NCBI RefSeq assembly: GCF_000142805.1
Contig: NC_013082.1
Span: 868,001-932,000 of the forward strand
From: Lachancea thermotolerans CBS 6340
Lineage: Eukaryota > Ascomycota > Saccharomycetes > Saccharomycetales > Saccharomycetaceae
Length of the DNA: 64,000 bases
Direction of reading: 5' to 3'
In this document: positions 1 to 9,584 of the stretch, piece after piece
Position numbering within the stretch: the stretch's first letter is position 1
How the letters are laid out: the number at the start of each line of letters is the position of its first letter
Translations under genes and position numbers: made by a program
Notes under the pieces: model-generated
What the model saw: the letters and a program-made list of their open reading frames with translations, nothing else
What the model was told of the DNA's origin: nothing
Databases searched by the model: none

Positions 1-1
1 A

Positions 2-622
2 ACGCTTGCTCCAAACTACACAAACCCCCAGCCTCATGCCGTTCTGACTGAGCGCATGAAGAAGAGAGACGGAACTGGACCTAATGTAGGAGATCGAGTA
101 GATTACGTTGTTATTGGTGGAAATGACAAGCTTTACAATAGAGCTGAGGATCCTCTTTATGTGTTGGAACACAATATCCAAATAGATTCAAAATATTATT
201 TGACAAACCAGCTTCAGAATCCTATTATAAGTATCATTGCACCAATTATTGGGGAAAAACAGGCAAATTCCATGTTCGTTGTTAAATCCATAAAAATTAG
301 TACAGGAAACGCTAAGGGTGGTTTAATGGGATTTATAAAGAAAGTGCAAACTTGCAAAGGCTGTAAAGGACCGCTCAAAAAAGGTGAAGGTCCTTTGTGT
401 AAAAACTGTTCTTCAAGGTCGGGAGAGCTTTATGTGCGTGCTCTTTACGATGTTAGAGACCTTGAAGAAAAGTTTGCGCGGCTCTGGACTCAATGTCAAC
501 GTTGTTCTGGAAGCCTGCATAATGAAGTTCTTTGCTCTAACAAAAACTGTGACATTTTTTACATGAGAGTGAAAGCTAAGAAAGAGCTTCAGGAAAAGGT
601 TGAAGAACTTGGTAAGTGGTGA
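2..622 (+). CDS. POL3: DNA polymerase delta catalytic subunit, C-terminal part (partial)
   Basis: Only the last 206 codons are in the window; the frame is open from base 2, so the gene begins upstream. Pol3 is the leading catalytic subunit of DNA polymerase delta, which makes the lagging strand in the nucleus. The visible part includes the end of the polymerase fold ([19 protein letters not shown], where the thumb ends) and then the two cysteine modules. CysA (CKGCKGPL then CKNC) is a zinc site that helps bind PCNA. CysB (CQRC then CSNKNC) carries the [4Fe-4S] cluster that holds the B subunit. All eight cysteines are present. The next gene is DUN1 in convergent orientation, as in S. cerevisiae (YDL102W-YDL101C). 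Confidence 0.96.
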   Translation, partial: TLAPNYTNPQPHAVLTERMKKRDGTGPNVGDRVDYVVIGGNDKLYNRAEDPLYVLEHNIQIDSKYYLTNQLQNPIISIIAPIIGEKQANSMFVVKSIKISTGNAKGGLMGFIKKVQTCKGCKGPLKKGEGPLCKNCSSRSGELYVRALYDVRDLEEKFARLWTQCQRCSGSLHNEVLCSNKNCDIFYMRVKAKKELQEKVEELGKW

Positions 623-692
623 TGCACTGACTCCCGAAACTTCAATTATAATAATTTTCAGCGGCTTACGCCGTGCCTATTTATGTACGTAA

Positions 693-2296
693 TCAATGAA
701 GGCTTGACATCTCGGAGTAGGTTTTCGGAATTTTGCCAACTTCGGCTGACTTTCGCTGTAAGGGAAGGGCTGTTGCCCTCGTTGTTTGAGGGGCATGAGA
801 AAACCACGGATGCTCGATTGTTTTTTGTATGTCATATCTCAAAGCAGGGTTAACTACCAATAGGTTTGATATCAAGTGTAAACAAGAGTCGTCAATGTCA
901 TCCCAATACGGCGAATAAAATGCAAATTTGCCCTGTAATATCTGCTCTTTCATAGAGGGCGGCGCCAACTGCTCGCTAAAGGGCGGAAATCCGCACAGGC
1001 ATACGTACAATAGAACGCCAGCGCTCCATAAATCGACCCTTGAACTATAACCCGTTTTTCTCAAGACTTCAGGAGCAACATAGGACGGCGTCCCACATAA
1101 TGTGTTGGTAAATTGCAATTCGCCAATAAATTTTGCCAATCCAAAATCAGCTATTTTGATGGTGATATCTATTTCATCATCGTCCCAAGGCCCCATTTGT
1201 TGCTCATCCTGGTACCGCCGCCTCCGAATACTCAAAAGAATATTCTCGGGTTTAATGTCTCGGTGAATTATATTCTTTGCATGCAAGTATTTTAGACCAT
1301 TCAAGATTTGTTTAAAAATAGCGTTTGTCTCTTCTTGTCGCAACTTCGTTTTTCTGACAATACGGTCAAATAACTCACCATCACTGACCTTCTCTAAAAC
1401 CAAGTATGTTTGGATCTGTGCTTTGCTTACAGGCTCCACGAACCTGTCAATCAACTTAACAATATTTTTATGCTGTATGCTCATGAGGATTTTTGTTTCT
1501 TCTCGGAATTGCCTTGTCTTTTTCTGGTCGTCGTTCTGTTGAGGGTGGAAGATCTTCACAGCAACAACATCGCCACTATCCTTATCCGTTGCCTCTTTAA
1601 CAATTGCATAATGGCCCGAACCAAGTTCTTTCCCGGGAATGTATCTGTCAAAAAAGCTCCGCCTCTGCAACGATAGAGGTCTCTTCATTGGGGTCTGGCT
1701 GCTCAAGGTTGGTCTTTTAAAAAGGTCATTGACTTCTTCTTTCCCGGGGGATTCTGTAGAAGTTTGCGGGTCCTTCTCTTCCCTTCCATCAACCAAGTAC
1801 TTGAACAAAAACGAACAACTTCTTCCAAATACGATTCTGTCTCCATTTCTCAAAATATAATCCTTTTTAACAAGCCTATTGCCGTTGACAAAAGTGCCAT
1901 TTCTGCTTCTGTCAACTATGTTGACAAGCATGCGATTTGACCCATCCAATTCCACTGCAAGGACGTTGAGTTCACAGTGAAGGGTGGAAATGTCTGGCTC
2001 AAGTAATGCGATATCACAAGATCGACTCCGACCAATTGTTGTCAGAGATTTACTCGATACGGTATACTTCCCTTCTTTTCCTGGAATCAAGCTTACCAAA
2101 ACGGCAATTGTGTCATCAGCGTTTTTTATCCCGTCTGCTTGGGTCTGTGGGCGCTTTCCGTCGGAAGGATGCAGTTCATTTGACAGTTGCTGCGATTAAT
2201 TTTTATGTTAGCATTCAACCCCTAGCAATATTCTTCAACATTTTGGCATTTTTAGAACTTTTCATAATAACATACTCTTTTCAATGTACTAGCCAT
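693..2296 (-). CDS. DUN1: FHA-domain checkpoint kinase Dun1, spliced
   Basis: Dun1 is the nuclear Ser/Thr kinase downstream of Rad53 that raises dNTP pools after DNA damage. An FHA domain comes first (GRSRSCD, then SRNGTFVNG), followed by a full kinase: GSGHYA loop, HRDIKPEN catalytic loop, DFG, and activation segment CGTPSYVAPE. The main reading frame has no ATG between its upstream stop and the FHA domain. I therefore read two exons on the minus strand: exon 1 at 2296-2276 (MASTLKR) and exon 2 from 2189 to 693. The intron has donor GTATGT, branch site TGCTAAC and acceptor CAG, in phase 0. The product is 505 residues against about 513 in S. cerevisiae, whose protein starts MSLSTKR, which supports the exon 1 choice. 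Syntenic with YDL101C. Confidence 0.9.
2190..2275 (-). other. DUN1: Spliceosomal intron of DUN1 (86 nt)
   Basis: Donor GTATGT at 2275-2270, branch site TGCTAAC at 2213-2207 and acceptor CGCAG ending at 2190, with 18 nt from branch A to acceptor. Removing it joins a seven-codon first exon to the long kinase frame in phase 0. Without it the gene lacks an ATG. From memory S. cerevisiae DUN1 has no intron, so this looks either ancestral and lost there, or gained here. Confidence 0.82.
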
Positions 2297-2394
2297 CTCC
2301 CAAACTGCTCAGGGTACTGCAACTTTTGTTTTACTTTTGCTTCGCGACTTGATCCGCTAAATTGTTCTTATGTCCAGAATAAATCTCACAATAG

Positions 2395-4626
2395 TCAACA
2401 TTTGGTACGATTCATGTCAGATTGAAAGCGCACACTAGATGGGTAGAGGGAAAGAAAGCTTAGGATACGCTGAAGTTGTTTGAGTGCTTTAGTAGGAGGT
2501 TTCCAGTCATGATAGACTTCCCATAACTCCCTCAATCTGCTCAAAGCTTCGTCATTGGTTCGCCTAAAGCGGGTCGGGGAATAATCAATTAACTTGGCTG
2601 AAGCGGGTTGCCGAGATAGTAAGAAGAGAAGCTTGGGAAGAGTCTGCTCGGGAAGATTGCGAAGGTCAGTAAAGAACGAAAAGAAACTGTGTAGCTGCCA
2701 GACAAGATCATATTGACTTCGACTGCTGAGAATGCTAGACGTTTCTGCAGAACCTGTAGTGAACGCCAACTTTCTCGGTTCGAGCAATGTCGTGGTTTTG
2801 ACTATATCAAGAACAAATGCACTGTACACCTGGGAATCCTCAAACATTCCGCTTTTTATTTTGATATGCTCGGGTGATTGTCGCGTGGCCTTGTAAAGAA
2901 TGTATTCCAATTGATCAGCAACATTGCCAACTACAGCGGGCAAGCCGCCGTCTTTCGCAACATCGAATGTCTTCCATTTCAAATCCATTTCTTGAAGCCA
3001 GGCTTTGAGCTCATATTGCTGTTGTTTCTTTAGTGTTGCGGGAAGCGTATGCTGGTTAAATGATCGAGATATAAAAAAGGGACTTATCATTTTCGTCATA
3101 ATCGCGGCTTCTTCATAGCCTAGGTTTACTGCCGTAATAAGGTCTCTTATCAAACAAATCTCAAAAAGCCGGTCTTTGGGAATATCAAGCTGTCGCTGAT
3201 GGAAAAACGGCTGCGCCGAAAACTCATCTTTAGTTGGAAGAAACTTGTCCGCTTTTTTCAGGTCCATCCCCAAATCTGAACCAGAGAGCCATACATGCCT
3301 TATAATATTTGGATGTTGATAGTCTATTGCAAGTTTTTGGCCTACCGTCATAAAACTCTCATACAGTTTTCCCATAAGTACCAACTTAGCGCTAGCGCAA
3401 TTTTGAAATAGCCAGTCAAGAGCTTCCCGAACTTGCTTTGACTTTGGAGAGTTTAGATCTTTGTATTCGGATATTTGGCTCAAAATTTCCTGTTGGATGC
3501 GGGTGCAACCTTGAAACAAAACCTTTTCCCTATTGGCTTGGTAGTTGGCGGACGCTGGGTCTATGGTTATGTCAGAACTATGATCCCAGAATTGATATCC
3601 GCCTAAGCATGATTCAAGACAGAGCAATCCTACCGACGGAACTTGCTTCATACCAAAGCCGTGCGCATCTTCCAGCATTCGTTTTGCAACCATGATTTGA
3701 AGCGGGACACTGTGGTATAATCCGTTAAACAGTAGTAGACATGTTCCATCAAACTGATGGCGCCAATTTTTCAGTAACTGCGTACACTCTTCAAAGCACT
3801 CTTCCAGCGGCTTCTGATCGAGTGGAACTTCCAAGGAAAAAGCCAAAACTTGTTGAGGCGAAAAATCCTTTAAAGACGCCGATAGTTTCAATGAGAGGTG
3901 CCTTGCAGAACACATCTTCCCAAGAGTAATCTTCCGATATCTATCCGGCAAATTACCCACAAAAGAGATGACTACAACTTTCTTCTCTTTAAGCCTTGAA
4001 TGCGCGGGTCCACTTCTAAGGTATGTGTGCCTTTCGCTTGGGAAGTTGTAGTAATTCCTAAAGGCGGTGACAACTTTATTAAACGTATTGCGCTCATGAT
4101 ACAGCTCTTCTGGAACTGTGTTCGGTAAGAGAGTCGAATTTTCAACCATAAAGCGAGGACAGTCAGATTTTGAAATAGGAAACTTGGTAAGCGGTAGAGG
4201 ACACACTGATGAACCAGTATTATATACGCTCAGCTCTCCCGGCTGCTGTAAGGTAAGATCAGCGCTTGAAGAGCTGGTTATATCTTCAAACCAACACCAC
4301 GTATCAGCTTTCTTTACAATGCCCTGTTGTGCCTCAAGCTCCAACAGCTGAATTTGTTTAGCGTTGAGATTTGCGTAGTCAGCCAAATCTTTGATGTCCA
4401 CTGCCTCATCCTGCGGCGGAAAAGAGAATGACGGCAATCGTTGTGCCAAGCCTGAGAGCCAGGGAGTAGGTACTTGCTCATCGCTCCTTTTAGACTCTTC
4501 CGGGTTGGTTCCGTTATTGTTTGCCTGATTAAAGAATCCCCTAAGTGGTGCACTCATCCATTTGGCCCACGTAGAATTTTGATCATCATGGTCCGTTCCT
4601 TCAGCGTTCGGACTTTCTTCCGTCAT
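2395..4626 (-). CDS. Uncharacterised conserved fungal protein, YMR160W family
   Basis: A 743-codon protein of unknown function, identified by position: its neighbour is ATG16, as YMR160W (about 816 residues, a vacuole-associated protein of unknown role) neighbours ATG16 in S. cerevisiae. The sequence looks soluble. A central region around residues 215-350 has hydrophobic strands, including VVVISFVGNLP, LLLFNGLYHSVPLQ and VGLLCLESCLGG, that could belong to an alpha/beta fold of lipase-like type. I see no convincing catalytic triad. The N-terminus is acidic and polar, with tryptophans (STWAKWMSAPLRGFF) that could form an amphipathic membrane-binding helix. It lies 98 bp upstream of the DUN1 first exon, in tandem. 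The function is not inferred further. Confidence 0.8.
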   Translation of the reverse strand: MTEESPNAEGTDHDDQNSTWAKWMSAPLRGFFNQANNNGTNPEESKRSDEQVPTPWLSGLAQRLPSFSFPPQDEAVDIKDLADYANLNAKQIQLLELEAQQGIVKKADTWCWFEDITSSSSADLTLQQPGELSVYNTGSSVCPLPLTKFPISKSDCPRFMVENSTLLPNTVPEELYHERNTFNKVVTAFRNYYNFPSERHTYLRSGPAHSRLKEKKVVVISFVGNLPDRYRKITLGKMCSARHLSLKLSASLKDFSPQQVLAFSLEVPLDQKPLEECFEECTQLLKNWRHQFDGTCLLLFNGLYHSVPLQIMVAKRMLEDAHGFGMKQVPSVGLLCLESCLGGYQFWDHSSDITIDPASANYQANREKVLFQGCTRIQQEILSQISEYKDLNSPKSKQVREALDWLFQNCASAKLVLMGKLYESFMTVGQKLAIDYQHPNIIRHVWLSGSDLGMDLKKADKFLPTKDEFSAQPFFHQRQLDIPKDRLFEICLIRDLITAVNLGYEEAAIMTKMISPFFISRSFNQHTLPATLKKQQQYELKAWLQEMDLKWKTFDVAKDGGLPAVVGNVADQLEYILYKATRQSPEHIKIKSGMFEDSQVYSAFVLDIVKTTTLLEPRKLAFTTGSAETSSILSSRSQYDLVWQLHSFFSFFTDLRNLPEQTLPKLLFLLSRQPASAKLIDYSPTRFRRTNDEALSRLRELWEVYHDWKPPTKALKQLQRILSFLSLYPSSVRFQSDMNRTKC

Positions 4627-4881
4627 CTCAACATATGCACTTAAGCTGAATTAGGTTATCGGGTAATTTAAACGATTTATTTGAAAGCCCAATGGCGACG
4701 ATAATGATAGCGCCTACTGTCTCTATATTCTTGTAAACCTGTATGTTGGTCCTTTTTCCGTTTGAAAGATGAGCGGAAGATTCCCAGTGTTGAATTTCCC
4801 TTAAGCAAAACAAAAGGGTTCATAAACGCCCAGGAGCTGCTACAGACACAGGCTGGGGATTAGTTCTATTGACATGGCAAG

Positions 4882-5247
4882 ATGAGCGGGCTTTTACTGG
4901 AACGGTTACAAGAGCGGGATTCAATTGAGAAGAACTTTTCGGAGCTCTTCAGTGAGCCTTTTGTGGACCAAAAAGCTCCGTCTCGCAAAGCATCGGAAGA
5001 CCAACTGGCGGCCCTCAAGTCGGAGTTAGAGAGTAAAGATAGAGAGATTAGCGACCTCAAGGCGACTTTGAAACTTAAGAGCAAGGACACGGAGCATCTT
5101 AATGATGAAATCATCACACTCAACATAGAGAATAACCTACTGGAAGAACGTTTGAACAAAACAAAAGCAGAATACGATGAGATTGTGCAGAGATGGCTCA
5201 AAAAAGTCCAGCAAGAAGCGAATGTTATGAATGATACTCTCAAATAA
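4882..5247 (+). CDS. ATG16: Autophagy protein Atg16
   Basis: Atg16 binds Atg5 in the Atg12-Atg5 conjugate and dimerises to form the E3-like complex that lipidates Atg8 at the forming autophagosome. At 121 residues it is short, like other yeast Atg16 proteins (about 150). Residues 1-25 (LLERLQERDSIEKNFSELF) match the Atg5-binding helix. Residues 38-110 form a long heptad coiled coil (LKSELESKDREISDLKATL) for dimerisation, ending with the family's VQRWLKK signature. It is transcribed divergently from the YMR160W homologue, as in YMR160W-YMR159C. A tiny upstream reading frame (4874-4885, four codons including the stop) has its TGA overlapping this ATG, which suggests translation control. Confidence 0.9.
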   Translation: MSGLLLERLQERDSIEKNFSELFSEPFVDQKAPSRKASEDQLAALKSELESKDREISDLKATLKLKSKDTEHLNDEIITLNIENNLLEERLNKTKAEYDEIVQRWLKKVQQEANVMNDTLK

Positions 5248-5868
5248 TGGAATGCATACCGTATTGCCTTTTCAGTCACAAAAGTTACATACCCATCGCG
5301 CACACAATCAATGGCAAGGCAGTATCATCTGCTTTGTTGGTGATTCAGAAATCAAAATGCATTGATGGTAGCTGATCTGGTTAGCTTCGCAGCGCACAGC
5401 CCAAAAACAGCCAAGCTTTGCGAGCTAGTTCATTGGTCTACTGTTACGCTCCCATGCAGTTCGCTTGCAATTCATCACCTCTACGTGCTGCAAGCTTGCG
5501 TGACTATTTCAATAGCGAGCCATTTGCCGCAGCTCTATAAAAATCAGTCGAACCTCACAGAAGTCGAACGCTACAAAGCTTGAAGGCCACACCTAAAGAA
5601 CAGGGTTGCCTGTGCTATTCCAGAATCGCACCAATCATTGAATAAAACGAGCCTTGTATGTAATATTCACCAGTAGTTTCTTATAACAAAAAATAATAAT
5701 TGAAGGAGCCATCCTTGAGGAATCAGTACCGTTGTTTAGAAGGCTTTCAATCCAGAAACTTGAACAACTGTAGCCAATTAGTGGGATTCTGCACATTGTG
5801 TGACGCAGTAACTTATTCGGTTGATGCATCTGAAATTTCAGAAGGTGGTCCAAAAAATATTCAAAAAA
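5248..5868. other. Intergenic, ATG16 to tRNA-Trp
   Basis: This 620-bp stretch has no convincing gene. It holds the 3' flanks of ATG16 and of the tRNA-Trp gene. One short open frame (about 5365-5583) has no ATG at its first codon, no recognisable product and unremarkable composition. Confidence 0.6.
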
Positions 5869-5971
5869 TGAAACGGACAGGAATTGAACCTGCAACCCTT
5901 CGATTGCAATTGTTTCCTTGGTAACCAGAATTTAACTGGAGTCGAAAGCTCTACCATTGAGCCACCGCTTC
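5869..5971 (-). tRNA. tRNA-Trp (CCA) with intron
   Basis: The minus strand reads the Saccharomyces-type tRNA-Trp. The acceptor arm GAAGCGG pairs with CCGTTTC and is followed by discriminator A. The D arm is GCTC/GAGC, the anticodon arm is TTCGA/TCGAA with CCA at 5939-5937, and the T arm contains GGTTCAATTCC. An intron of about 31 nt (near 5935-5905) starts one base after the anticodon, the usual place in yeast tRNA-Trp. After splicing, the base next to the anticodon would be G. Confidence 0.97.
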
Positions 5972-6332
5972 ATTTGTTGAAGAACAGTCCAAGTAGTAAG
6001 TATTAGACGAAAGAACTGTGTGATATGATCCTCATAAGAATGGCGCCGGCATTTATTAGGGGTGGAGGGGAATTATTGACGAATAGAAGGCGAGGTCTTC
6101 ATTTAAATGGCTTGCAACAAAAATAGTGAGTTTGCGCATAAATACGCAAAGCGATGCTAATGAACCATAATTATAAAGGGCACGTATCATTAGTTTGCGT
6201 ATATTTATATATTTATATATATTTTTGACCGTTGGTGATGTTAGCAGCTTATATCAAATCAATATTAAAAGCATTTCCCCTGTGTACCCTTTTAGATCAT
6301 ATAGCTGTACGTTCCGCAGTACACTCCCATAA
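5972..6332. other. AT-rich spacer between two tRNA genes
   Basis: A 361-bp spacer between the 5' ends of the divergent tRNA-Trp and tRNA-Met genes. It has no open frame of note. It contains an alternating A/T tract near 6198-6226 (repeated TATATTTA). No intact long terminal repeat or other element is visible. Confidence 0.6.
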
Positions 6333-6405
6333 GCTTCAGTAGCTCAGTCGGAAGAGCGTCAGTCTCATAATCTGAAGGTCGAGAGTTCGAACCTCCCCTG
6401 GAGCA
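6333..6405 (+). tRNA. Elongator tRNA-Met (CAT)
   Basis: A 73-nt gene without intron. Acceptor GCTTCAG pairs with CTGGAGC, with discriminator A. The D arm is GCTC/GAGC, the anticodon arm TCAGT/ATCTGA holds CAT, and the T arm contains GTTCGAAC. It matches yeast elongator rather than initiator tRNA-Met. A T5 run at 6409-6413 is the RNA polymerase III terminator. Confidence 0.97.
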
Positions 6406-6520
6406 CTATTTTTGGTCCCCGATTTTCCTACATCTATCGACTAATTTGGGGACACACAAGTTGAGTGATTCAATTTGGCGTGGTACACTACACATGCTGT
6501 ATTAAATATGAGCTACTATA

Positions 6521-7570
6521 TCATTTTTGCTCCTCGAGCTCGTAAATGATCTTGTTATCAGCCACGGGATCGTACTCTTTGTTCAAAAACTGAGAAAACT
6601 TCTTCAGGTTGTTCAAGCCTCTAATTTCTCCAGCACACAAGGGCATCTTCACGACGTGGAAGTCGTCGTAAAGTTCACCAATTTGGTCCAGGTATTTCTT
6701 TTGCATGTTCCATCTGGCTTGGCATCTTCTGCAGTTGTGTTCAGCATCGTCGTCAGCAAAAAGCAGCTGATTAACAATAATCGAGTTCACGTCCATCTCG
6801 TATGACATCAGTTCTTGAATGAGACGCTCTGTTTCGTACAGAGACAGGAACTCACTAATGCAAACACAAACGAAAGTGGTCATGTCAGGGTTAGTGAACT
6901 GCTCTCTTATCTTTTCAACGTTCGCTTTAAGCTCATCCACTTTTCCCATGATATCCATGTTCTGGCCGCCACCGGTGAGCGAGTTCAGCATAGGACCGAA
7001 TCGGCCTGCTATCTCACCAAACTTTTGCAGAAGCTGCGAAAGTGTCTGTGGTAGTTGTAGGAAACGCAAGGTGTGTCCCGTTGGAGCTGTGTCAAAAATC
7101 ACAGTGTCGTACTTTTCGCCTTCTCCTTCTTCCTGTCTTTTAATATGCTTCATCACTTCCATAAACGAGAGGGCCTCATCAATGCCCGGAATTGACCCAG
7201 TTAACTCAGCTAAGCCACCGCCTTGTAGAAGATCACTAAAACCGTCGTTCTTGTCGTTTTGCGCAACAGACATGTCGTTCATGTCTTTCAAGGCAGCAGA
7301 TGGATCAATTTCCATACATGAAAGGTTGTCCATCCCGGTCACTTTTCTGGCGTCCTTGCCGAATTTCTCCCCAAACGCGTCACTCAAGTTATGCGCTGGG
7401 TCTGTCGAAATAAGTAGAAACTGTTTCTTTGGCTGCGCCAGAGCCATTTGGATTGAAATCGAGCAAGAAGATGTTGTCTTTCCCACACCACCTTTTCCGC
7501 CAACAAAAATCCATTTGTGAGTGGTGGAGTTGATCAACTCCTTCAAATTTGGCTCAGCAATAAGGTCCAT
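6521..7570 (-). CDS. GET3: Guided-entry ATPase Get3
   Basis: Get3 is the cytosolic ArsA-type ATPase that shields tail-anchored proteins and hands them to the Get1/Get2 receptor at the ER. The 349 residues (S. cerevisiae about 354) show the deviant P-loop [10 protein letters not shown] near residue 24, the switch I region DPAHN, the switch II region [10 protein letters not shown], and the zinc-binding CRRC pair that holds the homodimer together. A methionine-rich stretch in the middle fits the client-binding helical domain. It starts at the ATG at 7570 with no better alternative. It sits next to DUN1 in the chr IV order (YDL100C), with YMR158-160 genes and tRNAs inserted. Its upstream region is shared with divergent BUG1. 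Confidence 0.97.
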   Translation of the reverse strand: MDLIAEPNLKELINSTTHKWIFVGGKGGVGKTTSSCSISIQMALAQPKKQFLLISTDPAHNLSDAFGEKFGKDARKVTGMDNLSCMEIDPSAALKDMNDMSVAQNDKNDGFSDLLQGGGLAELTGSIPGIDEALSFMEVMKHIKRQEEGEGEKYDTVIFDTAPTGHTLRFLQLPQTLSQLLQKFGEIAGRFGPMLNSLTGGGQNMDIMGKVDELKANVEKIREQFTNPDMTTFVCVCISEFLSLYETERLIQELMSYEMDVNSIIVNQLLFADDDAEHNCRRCQARWNMQKKYLDQIGELYDDFHVVKMPLCAGEIRGLNNLKKFSQFLNKEYDPVADNKIIYELEEQK

Positions 7571-7819
7571 ATCGAATTTACTATTAAGAATAGCTTAAGC
7601 GGAAGTTTAGGAACTGTATAGAACCGGCTTAATTGTCCGCAGAGTGGTAAATCTGGGCTTCATTTTTCAACATTAATTGTGAATTCCATCATTTTCTACT
7701 AAGGGTGTAACCTAAAGCTGGCAACAGCTGTATTCGCAAACAGCCCTGAATAGTCTGCGCATCAGGAGCGTCAATAGTACGGCGTTTGAAGGCTTACGAT
7801 AATCGAGAAAAGGTTCGAA

Positions 7820-8821
7820 ATGTCTGAAGAGGAGGAAAAAAGGCTGAAACAGCTTGAAGAGGCCAGGAGAAGGGTTCAGGAGCTGAAAAACAAGAAGAAG
7901 AAGAAAGACAAGAAGAAGAAAACAAAGGGTGAAGAGAACGAATCTGAGGTCGGAAACGCTAGCGAGAACACCAGCGAGGCTGTTGAGGAGCGTGTTGATG
8001 TGGCGCCTGATGCGAATGCAGCCCACTCTGATGATACTGCAGAAAAACTAGACAACCGCGCCCCAGAGATAGTCAATGTTGAAAGTAGTGTAGAAACACA
8101 GGAGAGCGAAGGTACCTCCGAGGCATTGAGCGTGCCAAAAAATGACGTGCAGGAAGTTGAAACAGCAACTACGGAGAATGAAGAAAAAGGCGCTGAAGAA
8201 GGTCTGATCAATGAAGAAGAAAAGCACAAAGATGAAGAACAGGCGGATGTTGAGGTTGAAAATGCTCAAAGTGCTGAGGATAACACAGTTGAGGCAGCAC
8301 TGGAAGGTACGGGCCAAAATTCTGCAGAGACTGAAACTATTGTCGAGCAACAAAGATCTGATGATCAAGCCACTGAGTTATTCTCTAGCGATAACGATAA
8401 CAAGGACTCCGACTTCCTTACAGAACTACAGAGGGAGAACGATCGTCTGGCTCTCATAGATCTTGAGAAGCAAGTTTCCGAGCTCAGCTCTCAACTACGC
8501 AGCTTGAAGTTTGTTAACATGGAACAAGAAACAACAGTCGAAGAGTTGCAGGAACGTGTACATGAACTCGAACAAGAAGTGAGCGTATCTCAACAAGAAC
8601 TTGCTTCTGTAAAGCAGGAGTTAATGCAGGAAAAGCAAAAAACAGCCAGAAGTGCCGCCTCCACGGAGCCTTCTCTTTTGCAAACACGCTCGTCTACTTT
8701 CAGCCCGTATGCCAATAATAACCCAGTTGTAGATAGAGCCGCGATTGACAAGTGGAAAAACTGGAATGTGGACATGACAGCGTGGCGGAGTATCGGCTCG
8801 GGGCCTGTCGTACATTTTTAA
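7820..8821 (+). CDS. BUG1: Golgi coiled-coil protein Bug1
   Basis: Bug1 is a cis-Golgi coiled-coil protein that binds the GRASP homologue Grh1 and tethers COPII vesicles. The 333-residue product begins MSEEEEKRLKQLEEARRRVQELK, a charged amphipathic helix followed by a lysine run. It then has a long acidic low-complexity region (about residues 40-195) and a coiled coil at about 205-275 with many E/Q/L heptads. The C-terminus, KWKNWNVDMTAWRSIGSGPVVHF in part, is the conserved Grh1-binding end. It is divergent from GET3 as in S. cerevisiae (YDL100C-YDL099W) and convergent with MRPS8, which comes from the other interleaved block. Confidence 0.93.
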   Translation: MSEEEEKRLKQLEEARRRVQELKNKKKKKDKKKKTKGEENESEVGNASENTSEAVEERVDVAPDANAAHSDDTAEKLDNRAPEIVNVESSVETQESEGTSEALSVPKNDVQEVETATTENEEKGAEEGLINEEEKHKDEEQADVEVENAQSAEDNTVEAALEGTGQNSAETETIVEQQRSDDQATELFSSDNDNKDSDFLTELQRENDRLALIDLEKQVSELSSQLRSLKFVNMEQETTVEELQERVHELEQEVSVSQQELASVKQELMQEKQKTARSAASTEPSLLQTRSSTFSPYANNNPVVDRAAIDKWKNWNVDMTAWRSIGSGPVVHF

Positions 8822-8889
8822 CTTACCAAATTATATACAAAGTGTACAATAAATGCTATCTACATGCGCTTCGAGATGTCGGAGGAATA

Positions 8890-9357
8890 TTACTTTATGC
8901 GGCACAGAACCTCTCCACCAACCTTCCTAGCAACTGCCTCGTTAATGTCAAGCAAGTCCTTTCCGCACCGTACCAGCATGAGTTCACCAGGCTGAAGGGG
9001 TTTGATTAATCTAACAGTCTTTCCCGTGCAGAGCTGCTTCAAGTCATCGTACGGAAGCTCTATTCTGAGATTTGGTTTTGAGATCAGTCGACAAGTACTA
9101 ATCACAGGTTTATTTTCCCTATATTTCAACCCAACCCACAGTCTACGAGTAGAAATATTGTCTGGTGTAACCTCTACCGCGCTGGCATCAGGACCTTTAG
9201 TCGAACCTCTTTGGAGAGTGGAGAGAAACCCATGTTTGTACAAATTGTAAGCAAAGTTCAAATGCAGTCTTGTGTACGGAATTGAGGTCAATGATGCCCT
9301 TGCTCTTGAGCAGTTTTGAAGGTGGGCACAAACGTTTGCCAAATGCACCAATGACAT
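8890..9357 (-). CDS. MRPS8: Mitochondrial small-subunit ribosomal protein uS8m
   Basis: Mrps8 is the S8-family protein of the mitochondrial 37S ribosomal subunit. Translation from the ATG at 9357 gives 155 residues ([15 protein letters not shown]), the length recalled for the S. cerevisiae protein. The open frame extends ten codons upstream but without an ATG. The N-terminal part ([16 protein letters not shown]) fits the bacterial S8 start. The C-terminal half carries the S8 pattern [15 protein letters not shown] and ends in GGEVLCRIK, as S8 proteins end in GGE(V/I)LC. The order ATG16-MRPS8-AIM36-TPP1 follows YMR159C-YMR156C. Confidence 0.93.
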   Translation of the reverse strand: MSLVHLANVCAHLQNCSRARASLTSIPYTRLHLNFAYNLYKHGFLSTLQRGSTKGPDASAVEVTPDNISTRRLWVGLKYRENKPVISTCRLISKPNLRIELPYDDLKQLCTGKTVRLIKPLQPGELMLVRCGKDLLDINEAVARKVGGEVLCRIK

Positions 9358-9584
9358 GCTTAAAACAGGATCTGGTATCCAGCTCAACTGGGCGAAGGCT
9401 CACTTAACAATTAGGTTTTCGCAGTAAGTATGTAATTCATCAAATTTTCCCGAGACTAATTAATGGAAATATCAATATAAACGAAATAACAAGTTCCCAG
9501 AAGTTTGGGCCTAATGTCAAATACCTGTTCATCCTCTAAATCAAACAGATTTTATCTTTTAACTTGACTAACGCTCCTCATAGC

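Noticed and set aside
5420-5490. tRNA-like A-box (TAGTTCATTGG) and weak B-box
   Set aside because: No cloverleaf can be drawn and the B-box has mismatches at key bases.
8890-9387. MRPS8 starting ten codons further upstream
   Set aside because: No ATG at the start of that extension; the ATG at 9357 gives the family length of 155 residues.
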